This document shows positions 9,937-20,135 of a DNA stretch of 44,110 bases, piece by piece (within the stretch, counting starts at the first letter, position 1; every line of letters starts with the position of its first letter). The notes beneath the pieces are model-generated. The model was given only the letters and a program-made list of their open reading frames with translations. It was not told the origin of the DNA and searched no databases. Location of the stretch: the NCBI RefSeq assembly GCF_000281045.1, contig NW_008246072.1, positions 1,213,633 through 1,257,742 of the forward strand. The letters are read 5' to 3'. Source of the stretch: Saprolegnia diclina VS20. Lineage: Eukaryota; Oomycota; Saprolegniomycetes; Saprolegniales; Saprolegniaceae. The position numbers and the translations under genes were made by a program.

Positions 9937-11146
9937 TTACGCGGCCGAGATGAGCTCACGCGCCCGCACAAAGATGGCGACAAGCGAAATGAGCTGGAGC
10001 GATTCGGACGTCCCCGAGCAGAGCCGGTGCTCGAGGTGTGCGAGCTGGTCGTAGACGTACATGCGCGCGGCCGGCGGCAGCTCGAGCTCGTTCGTGTTCT
10101 GGTAGACGTGCTGCAGAATGTCCGTGGTCGCATACCCTTTCTGGAGCTGCATCGCCATGCACTGCTTCACACTCTCCTCAAACGGCGCCGTCCAGAGCCA
10201 GTTGCAGAGCGCTGTCATGTCGGCGGGGAGCGGGTTGCCTGTGCAGAGATACACCTACACCACAATGATTTCGCAACCAATGCAAGCCCGAGACAGTCGT
10301 ACGTTGGCCTCGTTCACTTCGTCATGGGCCATCGATGTGGCTTGGAGGATGTTGAGAATGCGTCGCATGTCGCCACCGCCGAGGCGCAGCACAGCTTGAA
10401 ATCCGTCTTGGGTCATCGCCACACTAGCAGTGCATGAGATAAGCATGGCGACGAGGGGGACGTTACTTTTCGAGCTTGGCAATGTGCTCGACGCGGTCGC
10501 GGACTTGATGCTCCTCGAGCGGCGAGAAGCGGAAGCGCGTGCAACGAGACTGCAGCGCCGGGATGATCTTGCTCACGTAGTTGCAGATGAGGCAGAAGCG
10601 AGCGTTCTTGGTGTACTTCTCAATCACTAGAGAGGCATGAGCGAGGAGCTAGGGTCGACAAGGCGATGGGCATACCGCGACGCAGCGCAAACTGCGCGTC
10701 GTTGGTCATGGCATCGGCTTCGTCGAGGATGATGAGCTTGATGCCATCGGAGAAGAGCTTCTTCGTGCCGGCGAATTCCTTGATCTGGTCGCGCACGACG
10801 TTGATGCCACGGTCGTCGGAGGCGTTGAGCTCGAGCACCATCGACTGGTAGTTGTTGCCGTAGAGGCGACGGGCGGCGGCGAGCATCATGGACGTCTTAC
10901 CCGTGCCCGGCGGCCCGTAGAAGAGCAGATGGGGCATCTTCTGCGAATCAATGAGCCGGTTGAGCGTCGCGACAATGTCGGCGTGGGCGATGAGGTCGCT
11001 CAAGGACGACGGCCGGTACTTCTCGACCCATGGCCACGATTCGGTCGAGCGGTTCTTGGACGAGATGCCCTGGAAGCTATACATTCTCACTGTGATCTTA
11101 CGCGTCGGTGGTCCATGTAGTACCTGGGGTCAGCCTTGGCGTCCAT
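9937..11146 (-). CDS. RFC5: Replication factor C subunit 5 (clamp loader)
   Basis: Five exons (11146-11124, 11076-10676, 10626-10467, 10423-10303, 10254-9937) give about 340 residues, the usual length for a small RFC subunit. Visible motifs are WVEKYRPSSLSDL, Walker A FYGPPGTGKTS, LELNASDDRGINVVRDQI, Walker B LIILDEADAMT, the SRC-type motif (PALQSRCTRFRF) and sensor 2 GGDMRRILNILQ. The C-terminal collar domain includes VYLCTGNPLPADM. Matches around CLICNYVSKIIPALQSRC and the Ala/Thr-rich start of the ATPase favour RFC5 (yeast Rfc3) over RFC2 or RFC4. RFC opens PCNA and loads it on primer ends in the nucleus. A CCAAT box lies about 50 bp upstream of the start codon. Confidence 0.92.
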
Positions 11147-11195
11147 CGTGTCCTCTAATCGTCGAATGGAACGGCCGCTGCCGCGAAGGCCTCTG

Positions 11196-11200
11196 ATTGG
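11196..11200 (-). promoter_or_regulatory. CCAAT box of RFC5
   Basis: Read in the RFC5 direction this is GCCAATCAG, about 50 bp before the start codon. Similar CCAAT/ATTGG motifs sit at comparable distances before several other genes of the window. Binding by NF-Y is an inference. Confidence 0.4.
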
Positions 11201-11204
11201 CTGA

Positions 11205-11537
11205 AATCAGGATTATTGCGATACAGCATTGGTGTATTACAGGGAAAATCGACATTTTTAGCCAGTAAGCAAGCGTTAAAGGAGCTCCAGCCCTGGCCAA
11301 AACGAACCCGCTGCCCGCAGCGCACCTCCAACTCCATCCGCTCCATCAGCACCAGGGCCGACCACCACAGTGAAAGCATCCGACTAGATGCTGAGCAAGG
11401 TCCTCACCGGTAGTGCTCAAGCACCTCCAGAGGGCGTCAATGCAAGGTTGCGTGATTTTAGCTACCGTGTTCACCACCAAACACTATCCAGCAAGCACTT
11501 GTATCAAAGTATCAAGTTGGATGAAATTGATTGGAGA
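11205..11537. other. Spacer between RFC5 and the GT71 gene
   Basis: This stretch lies upstream of RFC5 and downstream of the mannosyltransferase stop. I see no coding frame, repeat or RNA gene. It should hold distal promoter sequence for RFC5 and the 3' end of the mannosyltransferase transcript. Confidence 0.3.
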
Positions 11538-13112
11538 TTACGAGCACGCTGTCAAGCCGTGGAAGGTGCCCAGAGCAAGCGCGTGATAATGCGCGCGGCG
11601 ACGGGCGAGCGCTCTGAAAAAGTCGGCGGGAAGCGCTTCGTGGCGCTGGACGTCAGCAAAGCACGTTGGGTATTCGCTGACCTCTTTAAACAAGGAGGGC
11701 AGGCGAAGTGACGTCACGTTGCTCGGTACGTCAATGTACCCTTGGTAGCTATAGAGCTTTTCGTTGGTCGGGATGGGTCTTGTGTCGAGAAGCGTCGCCG
11801 CGTGCACGTAGAAGAGGCTCTTGGAGACTTGTCTACGCGCACTCAATTAGCCTCGCTCGATTCCACGGCGTTCGATGTTCGATCGCGCACGTACACAGAA
11901 GGCGCAATCCAGCGCTGGGCGACGGGGCCGCAGAAGACCGTCGGGTGCAGCTCGACGTCGCGCGGCGCATTGAGCGTGTTCGCTCCGTACGTTGCCACGT
12001 GGAACGGCTTGTGCATGAGCTCAAAGACCGCGAAGATCGCGTCGTGGGGCGTGACTACAAACACGCAAATTCAACCGCGAGGCCGCATGTTGCCACGTAC
12101 GCCACGCGAACGACGGGTCGCGGTGCGCTTGGCCAATGAGGTTCTTGAGTAGCTTGGGCAAGCGGTCGCCGTACTACACATGCGTGGCTTAGTGTCCCAT
12201 GCAAAGACTTCACAGGACAAACGCGGGTCTTGTGCACGACAAGGAGACTCGGGTCGACGGTCTGCAGCGCCTCAAACGACGAGCTGAGATGCTGCGTAAA
12301 AGCGTCCGAGAGCTCGAGGTTCACGGCTTCAACCGACGTGTCCAAGTGGTACAGGTCCGTGTATTTGCGCAGCAGATGCGTGTACCGGCCCCCCGCGTTC
12401 GCATCCGTCAAAAGGTTGCGCTGGCGGAAAAAGTACGACCCTAATTCTGAAATCACAATGTGTCAATCTCTGCATCTCGCACCACTGGCTTCGTAGCCGG
12501 CGTCGGTCCAGATGACGCTCGGGTTGCGCAGAAGCAGCGTGTGCGCATCGAGGATCATGACGTGGTCGAACGTCGACGTATAGAGAGCCAGCGGCTTCAT
12601 CCATGCGTCGCGGGGCGTAGCAAACAGCGGCGGTCTCGGGATGCCGTGGTCCGCGGCCAATGCGCACGAGTTGACAACGCGGACGTGCGTGAACGCAGCG
12701 TGCTTGAGCACTGCCGCCAAGTCGGACGGCAGCTCGCGCTCTGTGCAGTGGTGCAGCTCGACCGGCAGCTCGGTCCCGAGGCACGCGAGCTCCGTGACGA
12801 GCGAGAGCGCGGCAGCAAAGTTGCCTTCGTGGACGCAAATGACCACGCCGCGGTTGTGCGGGTTTGCACTCGCATCCTTGCGCAGAAGCGTATCACCTAG
12901 CAGCCATGGCATGCGAGCAAGGCAACTGCAGGCCACGTACTTGGCACGTCGACGCGGTGCCACTGGAGGTTGCCAAAGGACTCGCGCATAAAGGCCATTG
13001 GCTGCGTACCGCCGTCTTTGCCCCAGTCGTACGTGATCAATACGAGGCAGAACGTCACGCACTGCAGCGCAAGGAGGCGCAGAATGCACCGGCCGCGCGT
13101 CGTCGAGGCCAT
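11538..13112 (-). CDS. GT71 (MNN1/MNN2-type) mannosyltransferase
   Basis: Six exons (13112-12941, 12896-12483, 12440-12214, 12173-12101, 12054-11891, 11819-11538) give about 443 residues. A short cytoplasmic start is followed by one signal-anchor helix (CILRLLALQCVTFCLVLITY), so it is a type II Golgi-style membrane protein. The catalytic region has LPVELHHC, WMKPLALYTSTFDHVMILDAH and RNPSVIWTD. The IxLDAx motif is the DxD-like metal site of the family, here reading DAH rather than the common DAD. MNN-type enzymes add mannose to glycoproteins using GDP-mannose. The last intron (11820-11890) is longer than its neighbours and its acceptor, AAG, is my least certain junction. Two ATCCGGA elements lie 58-84 bp upstream. 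Confidence 0.75.
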
Positions 13113-13415
13113 CGGCAAAGATCAAATGATCCAGCATCGAAGAAAGCGCCAACATTCGAAATTCCATTTATCCGGAACCCGTCCACAGAATCCGGACGCG
13201 GCCGGTAGACACCGGCCTTCTACCGGCGGCGCCCACAAAAAGCCTGCGCGAGAGGCTCGCCGCGAGATACGATATATGAGAACTGGGCCCAGCGGCGCCT
13301 GCGTAGGGCGCTCGACGCGGGCAAGCGTGCTGTAAGAATACGCGCGGCAACGGCAAGTTGCGTGTTTTTATCTGTCGCACGAAGACGGCCTCGCCGCATC
13401 AGTTCCCAGAAGCTC
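13113..13415. promoter_or_regulatory. Divergent promoter with paired ATCCGGA elements
   Basis: This spacer separates the start of the minus-strand mannosyltransferase (13112) from that of the plus-strand zinc-finger gene (13416). ATCCGGA occurs at 13170-13176 and again at 13190-13196. The same heptamer occurs upstream of two lipase genes and of the MFS gene in this window, so it may be a transcription-factor site; that is inference. Confidence 0.4.
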
Positions 13416-14415
13416 ATGTGGACGATCAACCTCGAGCCGGAGGCGCCCCGGACCCGACTCGTGCTCTCGCCGTGCCCGTATTGCCAAGAGCAGTTTGGCA
13501 CGGCGTCGCTCCCGATCCACGTCAAGCGGTGCCGGGCGCTGTACGTGGCACCGACGCCCGAGGTGCCCGAGGTCGTGCAGGCCAAGTCCCGGTCGATCCC
13601 GTCGCTTCAAGCCATGTAAGCCACGCTCTATGTGTTGCATGTCTTCATGGGCTCTAGGTGTACGCAAATGATCTTGGGCAACCTCCACATCACATGCTTT
13701 AGCGGCCTCTTCACGCAGCCCGCCCACCAAGGTGCGACCAATGCATATTTGTCCTCATCATGTCAAAATGGCGAAGCGGCCCTCATCGCGAGTCTGCCCG
13801 AGACCGTGTTGCAGCAGATCCTCATGCACATTGTGTACGAGCACCAAAACGTACGCCTTGGCGTCGCTTGACCATGTGCTCACGGCGGCGATAGCGCACC
13901 AAGCGCTACGAGAAGCACAAGGCCAAGCTCCGGCTCGTCAAAGACAACTGCGCAGCGCTGGAGGCCACGTGCGCGCAGGTGCACGGCTTGCGTAAGGAGG
14001 TCGACCGACTCCAGCGGGTCATCGAGGCGCGCGACGCGCAACATGCCAAGACGCGGACCGCTGCCTCGGAGCTCCGCGCCGAAGTACAGCGCCTGCAGCA
14101 AGAGAACGCCCGCGTCGCCAAAATCAACCAACAGCAGCAGGTGCAGCTACAGGTGCGCTTGCTGGCGGTGTCGACATGCGCCTCAGCTTTGTGAATCGCT
14201 AGCGAAAGGCGTGTCTGAAGCCACCGACGACGACGAGTACGGCGAGAGATCGCGCGAAACCAGCAGTGCGGCAAACGACCGCAAGAGCGCCGGTCGTCAA
14301 GCCACCGCCGCGTCGGTCGGGCTCGGGCATTCCGTACCCGAGCTCGCTGCCATCCCGCTACGCCAAAGACCTTGATGACGCGACGCGCGGTCTGTGCCAT
14401 ATAAAGTTGATTTAA
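13416..14415 (+). CDS. ZC2HC1-like zinc-finger and coiled-coil protein
   Basis: Four exons (13416-13615, 13658-13850, 13895-14152, 14203-14415) give about 287 residues. Residues 18-34 hold a C2HC finger, CPYCQEQFGTASLPIHVKRC, close to the finger of ZC2HC1A and ZNF474. The third exon is a coiled coil (LRKEVDRLQRVIEARD, LRAEVQRLQQENARV). The tail is basic and Pro/Ser-rich, ending near PYPSSLPSRYAKDLDD. Proteins with this finger are often found in ciliated organisms, which would suit the nearby IFT25 gene, but no function can be assigned. The second exon before PETVLQQILMH is less typical protein and could hide another intron. The stop codon lies only 11 bp from the stop of PSMD4 on the other strand. 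Confidence 0.7.
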
Positions 14416-14426
14416 AGGCAGGCCGC

Positions 14427-15705
14427 TTAGTCCTTCTTCTCGTCGTCCTTCTTCTTCTTCTCGTCGTCCTTTTGCGTGATCTGCTTCATGGCGGCTTGGA
14501 TCTTCGGGTCGTTCGGGTCGACGCCCGGCAGACCCGAGAGAAGCGAGCTGACAAAGTTGGGGTCCATAAAAGGCATCGTCGACGCCGGCGCGGGCGCGGG
14601 CGCAGCCACGGCTTCCTTCACGGGGGCCTTGGGCGTCTCTACGGGAGCCGCCGCCTATAAGAGCCAATGTGAGACACTGGTATTCCAGTGCATAGGCCAC
14701 GTACTTGCTTGACAGGCGTCGCAAACGTCGTCGTCGGAGCAGGCGGCGCCGGGGCCTTGGGTTCCGCAACGACTGGCGTTGCCTCGACAGCCGGCGTCGT
14801 CTCGGCGATAGGTGCCAGAGGCTCGCTCTTGGTCGCTTCTTCGGCAGCGCGCTTCGCAGCAGCTTCCTGCCGGGCACGTTCTTCTTCCATGGAAACACGG
14901 AGCGCCTGCAAGTGGATGAGAGGCGGCTCGAAGAAGGTGAGGGGTATACCAAAGCAAGATCGGGGTCCATGCTCGGGTCGACGCCTCCAAACTCGGCGAA
15001 ATCGTTCGAGCTCGAGGCACCGCCGCCCATGCCAGCGCCCATGCCGCCATCGCCATCGCCGTGGAAGATCGGCGACGAGACCAAGACGTCCGACGGCAAC
15101 ACCCCCGGCGGGACCGTGATCAGATGGCTAGGCGTTCGGTGAGTATTCCTGCGCAAGGGCACAGTGTGTCTCATGTACCTGTTTTGGTTGCTGTTGGCCG
15201 CATCGACAAAGGCCTGGAGCTTGGGCGCGTTGCGGTCGACGTCGCCCATCGAGACGACGTCGACGCCAATGTTGTTCTTCTTACAGAGCTTGCCAATCTT
15301 GACCAAGGCCTTGTCATCCTCGTCAATGGGCGAGCCGAGGAACACGACGATGCGCGCGCTGCCCTTCTTGTTGCGGCGGTGCTTGAGCGCGAGCTGCGCG
15401 ACTTGGATCGCCTCTGAAAACTGGACCGTGCCGCCGATCGAGGCCGGCGTGATCTCGTGCATGACGTTGAGGAGCTTCCCAATATTGTCGGTCGGGCTCG
15501 CGAGGAGCGAGACCGTCTTGCTGTGCACGTTGACGGTCGAGGACATGGCGAGGATACCGACCGTGCTCTCCGGGTTGGCGTTCGTCTTGAAGGTCACGAG
15601 AAGGTTCACGGCGTCGCCCTGCGCCTCGATGCGCGAGGGAACGTAGTCGCCATTGCGCATCCACTCGGACGTGTCCACGACGATCATCGTCGACTCGAGG
15701 CCCAT
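14427..15705 (-). CDS. PSMD4: 26S proteasome ubiquitin receptor Rpn10/PSMD4
   Basis: Four exons (15705-15179, 15127-14950, 14905-14705, 14654-14427) sum to about 377 residues, equal to human PSMD4. The von Willebrand A domain fills the first 190 residues, with MGLESTMIVVDTSEWMRNGD, ASIGGTVQFSEAIQVAQLAL and RIVVFLGSPIDEDDKALVKI, then the family linker NSHLITVPPG. A ubiquitin-interacting motif, DPDLALALRVSMEEERARQ, is created exactly by the splice 14950/14905. The tail has a KKKKDDEKKD end. The protein sits in the 19S regulatory particle at the base-lid interface and binds polyubiquitin. I see one clear UIM where human PSMD4 has two. The gene is convergent with the zinc-finger gene at 11 bp. 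Confidence 0.95.
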
Positions 15706-16128
15706 CCTAGCTGCGCGTCCCGAAAGGTATATGGGGCCCACAACACGTAGGATCTTCGTGACATTTGAAGTTTGTATAGTATATTCTACGCCAGCTATAA
15801 AGTCCTACCGGAGCGACGCTCGGCGCAGTTCAATTCGGACTTTAGGATGAGATTCGGATTTTCCATCGTGCCACGCTTGTTCCACAACATGGAGTCTTCG
15901 CCAGACCAAGTTGACGCTCCTTGCATGGAGTCGTCGAGAGAGCCTCGGAGCATGTATGCTACTTACCGCCAGTTGACGTGGCTTGGCTGCACGTAGCTCC
16001 AGCAGCGCTCCCTGCCAACGCACGCTACACCAACGGCAGCATGCGCCAGGCAGGCAGAGTTACAAGCGCAGATCCATGCGAGCATGCAATGGGGTTCGAG
16101 TTGAGTGCTATGGTTACATGCGCGAGAG
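15706..16128. other. Spacer upstream of PSMD4
   Basis: About 420 bp between the PSMD4 start and the stop of IFT25, which lies on the same strand further upstream. It holds AT-rich patches including TATAGTATATTC near 15775, in the zone where a PSMD4 promoter is expected. No ORF here looks like protein. Confidence 0.35.
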
Positions 16129-16683
16129 CTATTTCCGCGGGCCCTTGCCTTCGACGCTAACGCGGTGAATCGCTATAAAGTCGTTGTAGCCCGAGAGGAT
16201 CTTGAACTTGACAAACGACGCATCTTCCCTCGAGACAGGCTGCGTCTCGATCTGGAGGTTGCCGTCGTTCTCGTTGATCTCTAGACACAGCCGTCAGGCC
16301 TACGCGAGGTCGAAAATGGCACGTACGAGCGTCGACAACCTTGTCCCACTTGGTCGGCGTCGGGCCCGTACATACCTCGACGACCATGTGCTTGGCTACA
16401 GGCAAGATGCGCTTCCTCCTCCTCCTTGTAGCATCATGTACCGTTTGTCGTCCATGTCTTGATGCGCGAGATGACCGAGGCCGTCGCGAGCTGGATCACG
16501 ATCTCTTGCGGGTACATGCCCGTCGTCATCCACTTGGTCGACGTCTCGCTACGTTGCCGTGAGGTCGGTGCTCCAAGCACACGCATGCATGTACCCGTCG
16601 AGGACGTTGGAGGGCGGGAACTTGCTGTCGAAGGACGTCGCGGCCGTCACTTGCGCTCCTTCGACGTCCAGCGCCAAGTCCAT
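16129..16683 (-). CDS. IFT25: Intraflagellar transport protein 25 (HSPB11)
   Basis: Four exons (16683-16595, 16548-16442, 16395-16327, 16280-16129) give 138 residues; human IFT25 has 144. Family blocks are easy to see: an N-terminal strand ending in ATSFDSKFPPSNVLDG, then TKWMTTGMYPQEIVIQL, the middle strand AKHMVVEVCTGPTPTKWD, and FVKFKILSGYNDFIAIHRVS followed by VEG. The fold is a jelly roll that binds calcium. IFT25 pairs with IFT27 as part of the IFT-B train that carries cargo along the flagellum. The gene lies downstream of an unknown helical-protein gene on the same strand, 170 bp away. Its presence indicates a life stage with flagella. No single ORF longer than an exon shows it, so it is easily missed without splicing. 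Confidence 0.9.
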
Positions 16684-16853
16684 CGTCGCGAGAAACACAA
16701 AATAGCGCCCGTTTCACAGCCGAAAACGACAGTCCATGCGTTTCCCCTTGGATCTCACATACATGCTGCAGAGGCCACTAGGCTTTGTGGTGATGATGTT
16801 CAGGAGCAGCGCCAGTGCGATGCCAACAGCATGTACATCGAATGCAGGCTGTG

Positions 16854-17520
16854 TTAGATGGAAGGCGCCTCGCTGAGGTCAACGTTCCCAGATGCAGTGG
16901 CTTCGGTCGCGTGCGACGCGAGCAAGCGCTCTTCCACAGGCGCGGGCTCGGCAAGCTTGGCGGCGAGGGACTCGGTCGGGCAGTTCATCTCGTCGGCGGC
17001 ATGGAGCTTCTGGACAATGCGCTTGGCGACGTCCAGCTCGACCTGCATGGCCTCGCGCTGCTCCATCTTGGCCGTGACGAGCCCGTCGCGCTTCGTGGCC
17101 CAGTCCTACGTACAGTGTCGATGAGACGGCGCGAGTGATGCTGGGTCGAGGCGACCTTTTCGCGGTTCAGAATCGCATCGACCAAGGATCGGCTCGTCCG
17201 CATATCCTTCTTGATGCCATGGATCTTGCGTTGAATGTCTTGAGGCGTGTGTTCCTCGTACTCCTCCATGGCGAGGCGCTCCAGGTGCCAGCCATTGAGG
17301 TGTCGGGCCTTGGGGTGCGTGATCTGGAGAATCTCCTTGAGGTCGTCTTCTTCGGTCCGTTTCTAGCCCACACAGAGCATGAGGCGACGGCTTCTAGGCA
17401 CATGCATACGTCGAAGACGCGGATAAGATCTTGGATCTGTCCGCGAAGCTCGTCGGCGCCAAGGCCAAAGGTCAGTTGGAGCACTTGCTGCACGGCGTCG
17501 CCCGTCTCGGCTGCAGACAT
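16854..17520 (-). CDS. Helical protein of unknown function, next to IFT25
   Basis: The start is ATG at 17520 (MSAAETGDAVQQVLQL). One intron at about 17409-17363 joins VFD to KRTEEDDLKEILQITHPKA in frame. The product is helical and charged throughout (YEEHTPQDIQRKIHGIKKDM, then AKMEQREAMQVELDVAKRI) and ends at a TAA at 16854. Between LIDT and DWATKRDGL the frame is broken by eight bases, GTACGTAG, at 17106-17113. Reading can be restored by an intron of about 50 nt starting at GTCGCC just after NREK, which uses a weak donor. I do not recognise the family. Several CCAAT motifs lie just upstream of the start. A ciliary role would be a guess from its position only. Confidence 0.6.
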
Positions 17521-17522
17521 GG

Positions 17523-17572
17523 CCAATTTCGTTTTTGCCCAATCCCACCATGCCGAGATTGGTGATTGGCTA
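17523..17572 (-). promoter_or_regulatory. Cluster of CCAAT motifs
   Basis: Within about 50 bp upstream of the start at 17520 there are four CCAAT or ATTGG pentamers, two in each orientation, including the pair TTAGCCAATCACCAAT when read on the minus strand. Such clustering suggests a CCAAT-driven promoter with a very short leader. Confidence 0.4.
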
Positions 17573-18217
17573 AAAATCAGGAATCGAGTTTTATAGTGTA
17601 AAGCGGACAGAAATAGTGTACGTTGCGAGGCAAAGCCGCCAGACACGTCGCGCAACGACGCCCTCGCACCGATTTCACATATCGAGAGTCCTTGTTGCCT
17701 CGACGCAATGTTCGTGGAGCTTAATGTTCCAAGCTACGGTCGCCACCTACCGATCCCCAAGCAAAAATCATGGGAGATCGACCGACCGCGTCCGTATGAC
17801 TAGACTCGTCATCCAAGCCGTGGAAGGAAATTGCAGGCATTCATAAACAGCAGCTGCGTCTCCAGCCCGATGGTGTCCGGTCAGAGCGTCCGGCCAGCTA
17901 CTTCTCCGAGCAGCTGAGCACATGCCGCTGGTAGCTTGAGTTCAAGGCGTCCGCGCTGCGAGACCTACCACGCATCCGTCATTTGCCTCGCCATGGACGT
18001 CTACCTGCGCCTTTGTTCTGACTGCCGGCCTCACGTATAGCTCTCACATTGGAGTTTGTACCGCCGCAGTATCTTGACCGCACGCCAATCTGGATCGTGA
18101 TGGCGCGGACGTCGATGGAGCAAGGTCAAGTTGAAGTTCCGGCACACGCATCCATCCGGATGTCCGGTTGGGGATGAAAGATCGGGGAGGATCACATTTG
18201 CACGAGCGCACTGGCCC
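17573..18217. other. Spacer with possible gene remnants, upstream of lipase A
   Basis: About 640 bp. Around 17850-18110 there are short coding-like stretches on the plus strand, but none forms a frame I can defend. A palindrome, CATCCGGATG, lies at 18153-18162, about 60 bp before the lipase A start, and matches elements before other genes. Confidence 0.3.
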
Positions 18218-19900
18218 ATGGAGCGAACGCCCGAGCCCGCCGTCTTGATCCACGGTGTGATCGTAGAGCTCTATTGCACAGTAAGCGCTGATAAGATCTT
18301 AGGACTCCTCGGCTGGGGCAAGCGCAAGCCGCTGTACAACTGGGGCCCCGACTACTGGCCCGTCGATGCGCTGGCGGCTGTGAATCCTAACTGCATCGTG
18401 GTCGACGTGGGCGTCGCATCATCCGACCACGACCGCGCGTGCGAGGTCTTCTACCAACTCATGGGCGGCCGCGTCGACTACGGCGAGATCCACGCCTTGG
18501 AGAAGCGTACCTCCCTTCCAACACTCGGTCGCTCACGTGGTCGTAGAGCACTACCGCTACGGCTACACGTTTGAGACGCCGTTGTACGCTGCATGGAGCG
18601 AGGTACTACTACAGTCGAATGCAGCAACGCCCATATATCAGAATGCTAGGACAACCCCGTGCACCTGATCGGTCACAGCTACGGCGCGACGACAGGTAGC
18701 GTACTCCACTCGACAATCGTATATCGAAACAAAGTAGCATTGGAGCTCTACCAGCTGATCTGCACCGACTTTTTCAACGTCGGCAGCAACCACAAGTGGG
18801 TCAAGAGCATCACGTCGATCGCAGGTCCTCTCAGCGGCGCGACGCTCGGTAGGATGCGCACCGGGTGCCATGTCTGACGCCTTTGCAGGCCACATGTGCG
18901 GTCTCGAGGCCGACGAGTCGATCAAGGCCGGTGGTATCAACCACATTGTCGGGTCGGCCATCTCGACGCTATGGAAGCTGCAACACCACTTCCCTTGGCT
19001 TGACAACCTCTACTCGATTCGCATGCCGCAGTGGCTCGGCTACTCTCAATGGTCGACCATCTACGACGTCAACAGCACGCCCATGACCACTGGCGACATG
19101 GGTTGGCATCGACTGCATGCAAATTGTGTCTCTGAATCCAGTCGTGCGTAGCGTCCTACTGCCTCCTTCCGTCGTCGCGCATGCGTCGCAACGGCGAGTT
19201 TGTGCACATGGACAAGGTCCACCTCGTGAGCATCGTGTCGCGCGATGACGCGCCTCCGTCGCCCCACTACCGCGACGTCGCTGCTGTTCTCGTTGTGCTT
19301 GTCTTGTGGCGCGCCGGCAAGGTAAGATGGTGCGGGCGTGCAATGGACGATGACGCTGCTGGTCTAGCTCAACAAGTGGCTCCTGGGGCTCGTCGGGCTC
19401 GCGGCGTGGCGGCGGTACCGGTCCTTTGACGCGGCGCAGATGCCGTTCCTCATGACGTTCTTCCTCCGCCGCCACGCGCACTCGATCGCGACGCCGATCT
19501 ACGCCAGTACCGACAGCGCTTTTGGCTGTCGTCCTCGTGGGTATTGAGGCGACGCGTAGGTTTTGAAAAGGAGGAGTGGGCGGCCAATGACGGCGTCGTC
19601 AACACATACTCGATGCTGCGCCCGCGCTACTGCGAGACGTTTGCCGCAGACCCCGACTTGCCGCGCATTCCGTCGCACGTCTCGATCGACTTGGAAGAAG
19701 CGGCGACCGCGCTGCCGACGGTGCGAACTCCTGCAATTTCCACTGGAACGAAACAGAGTATGAACTAGGGGCAATGGCACGTCTACCGCGTGGCGAAGAA
19801 CCATTTTTGCGGAACACGCTGGGACCGCGACGCCAAAGAGCTCTACACCAAGCTCTTTCGCCTTCTCAATGCGTCGCAGACACCGGGTCGCATCGCGTAA
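18218..19900 (+). CDS. Bacterial-type triacylglycerol lipase, copy A
   Basis: Ten exons (18218-18254, 18303-18506, 18547-18602, 18650-18695, 18738-18848, 18889-19101, 19152-19321, 19368-19506, 19560-19720, 19769-19900) give 422 residues. The order of motifs is that of Staphylococcus and Geobacillus lipases (families I.5/I.6): PAVLIHG, LLGWGK, ASSDHDRACEVFYQLMGGR, VDYGE, HYRYGYTF, the nucleophile elbow GHSYGATT, WVKSITSIAGPLSGATL, the acidic site WAANDGVVNTYSM and a late His (VAKNHFCGT). Between the fold halves lies an added hydrophobic stretch, VAAVLVVLVLW and NKWLLGLVGLAAW. No signal peptide is visible, so the hydrophobic segment may anchor it. The enzyme should split ester bonds of lipids. 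Two relatives lie at 33.4-36.8 kb. Confidence 0.82.
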
Positions 19901-20061
19901 GCTCAAAGTTCTTTTACATTCCTAAAATTTGTGAATCCATTCCTTTCCTGAAACACCGACGTATTCCCAGAGCATATTTCACGTTGTGATTCTTGCGTCG
20001 GGGCACAACCGAGCGCAACTTCTCAAATTCAAACCGGCGATCTTGAAGGCACGCGGGAGTG

Positions 20062-20113
20062 TACACCGGGGTACACGTGCGTTGACACCCGGTTTATTCT
20101 GTGCCCCGGTGTA
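20062..20113. repeat. Inverted repeat upstream of the PHD gene
   Basis: TACACCGGGG at 20062-20071 is matched exactly by its reverse complement CCCCGGTGTA at 20104-20113, with 32 bp between. It lies 23 bp before the first ATG of the PHD-bromodomain gene. It could be an operator-like pair or an RNA hairpin in the leader. Confidence 0.5.
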
Positions 20114-20135
20114 TCAACGAGATTGAGAATTTTGT

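Noticed and set aside
17850-18110. Possible remnant of a gene upstream of lipase A
   Set aside because: A few coding-like words appear in different frames, but I could not join them or name a family, so no feature is claimed.
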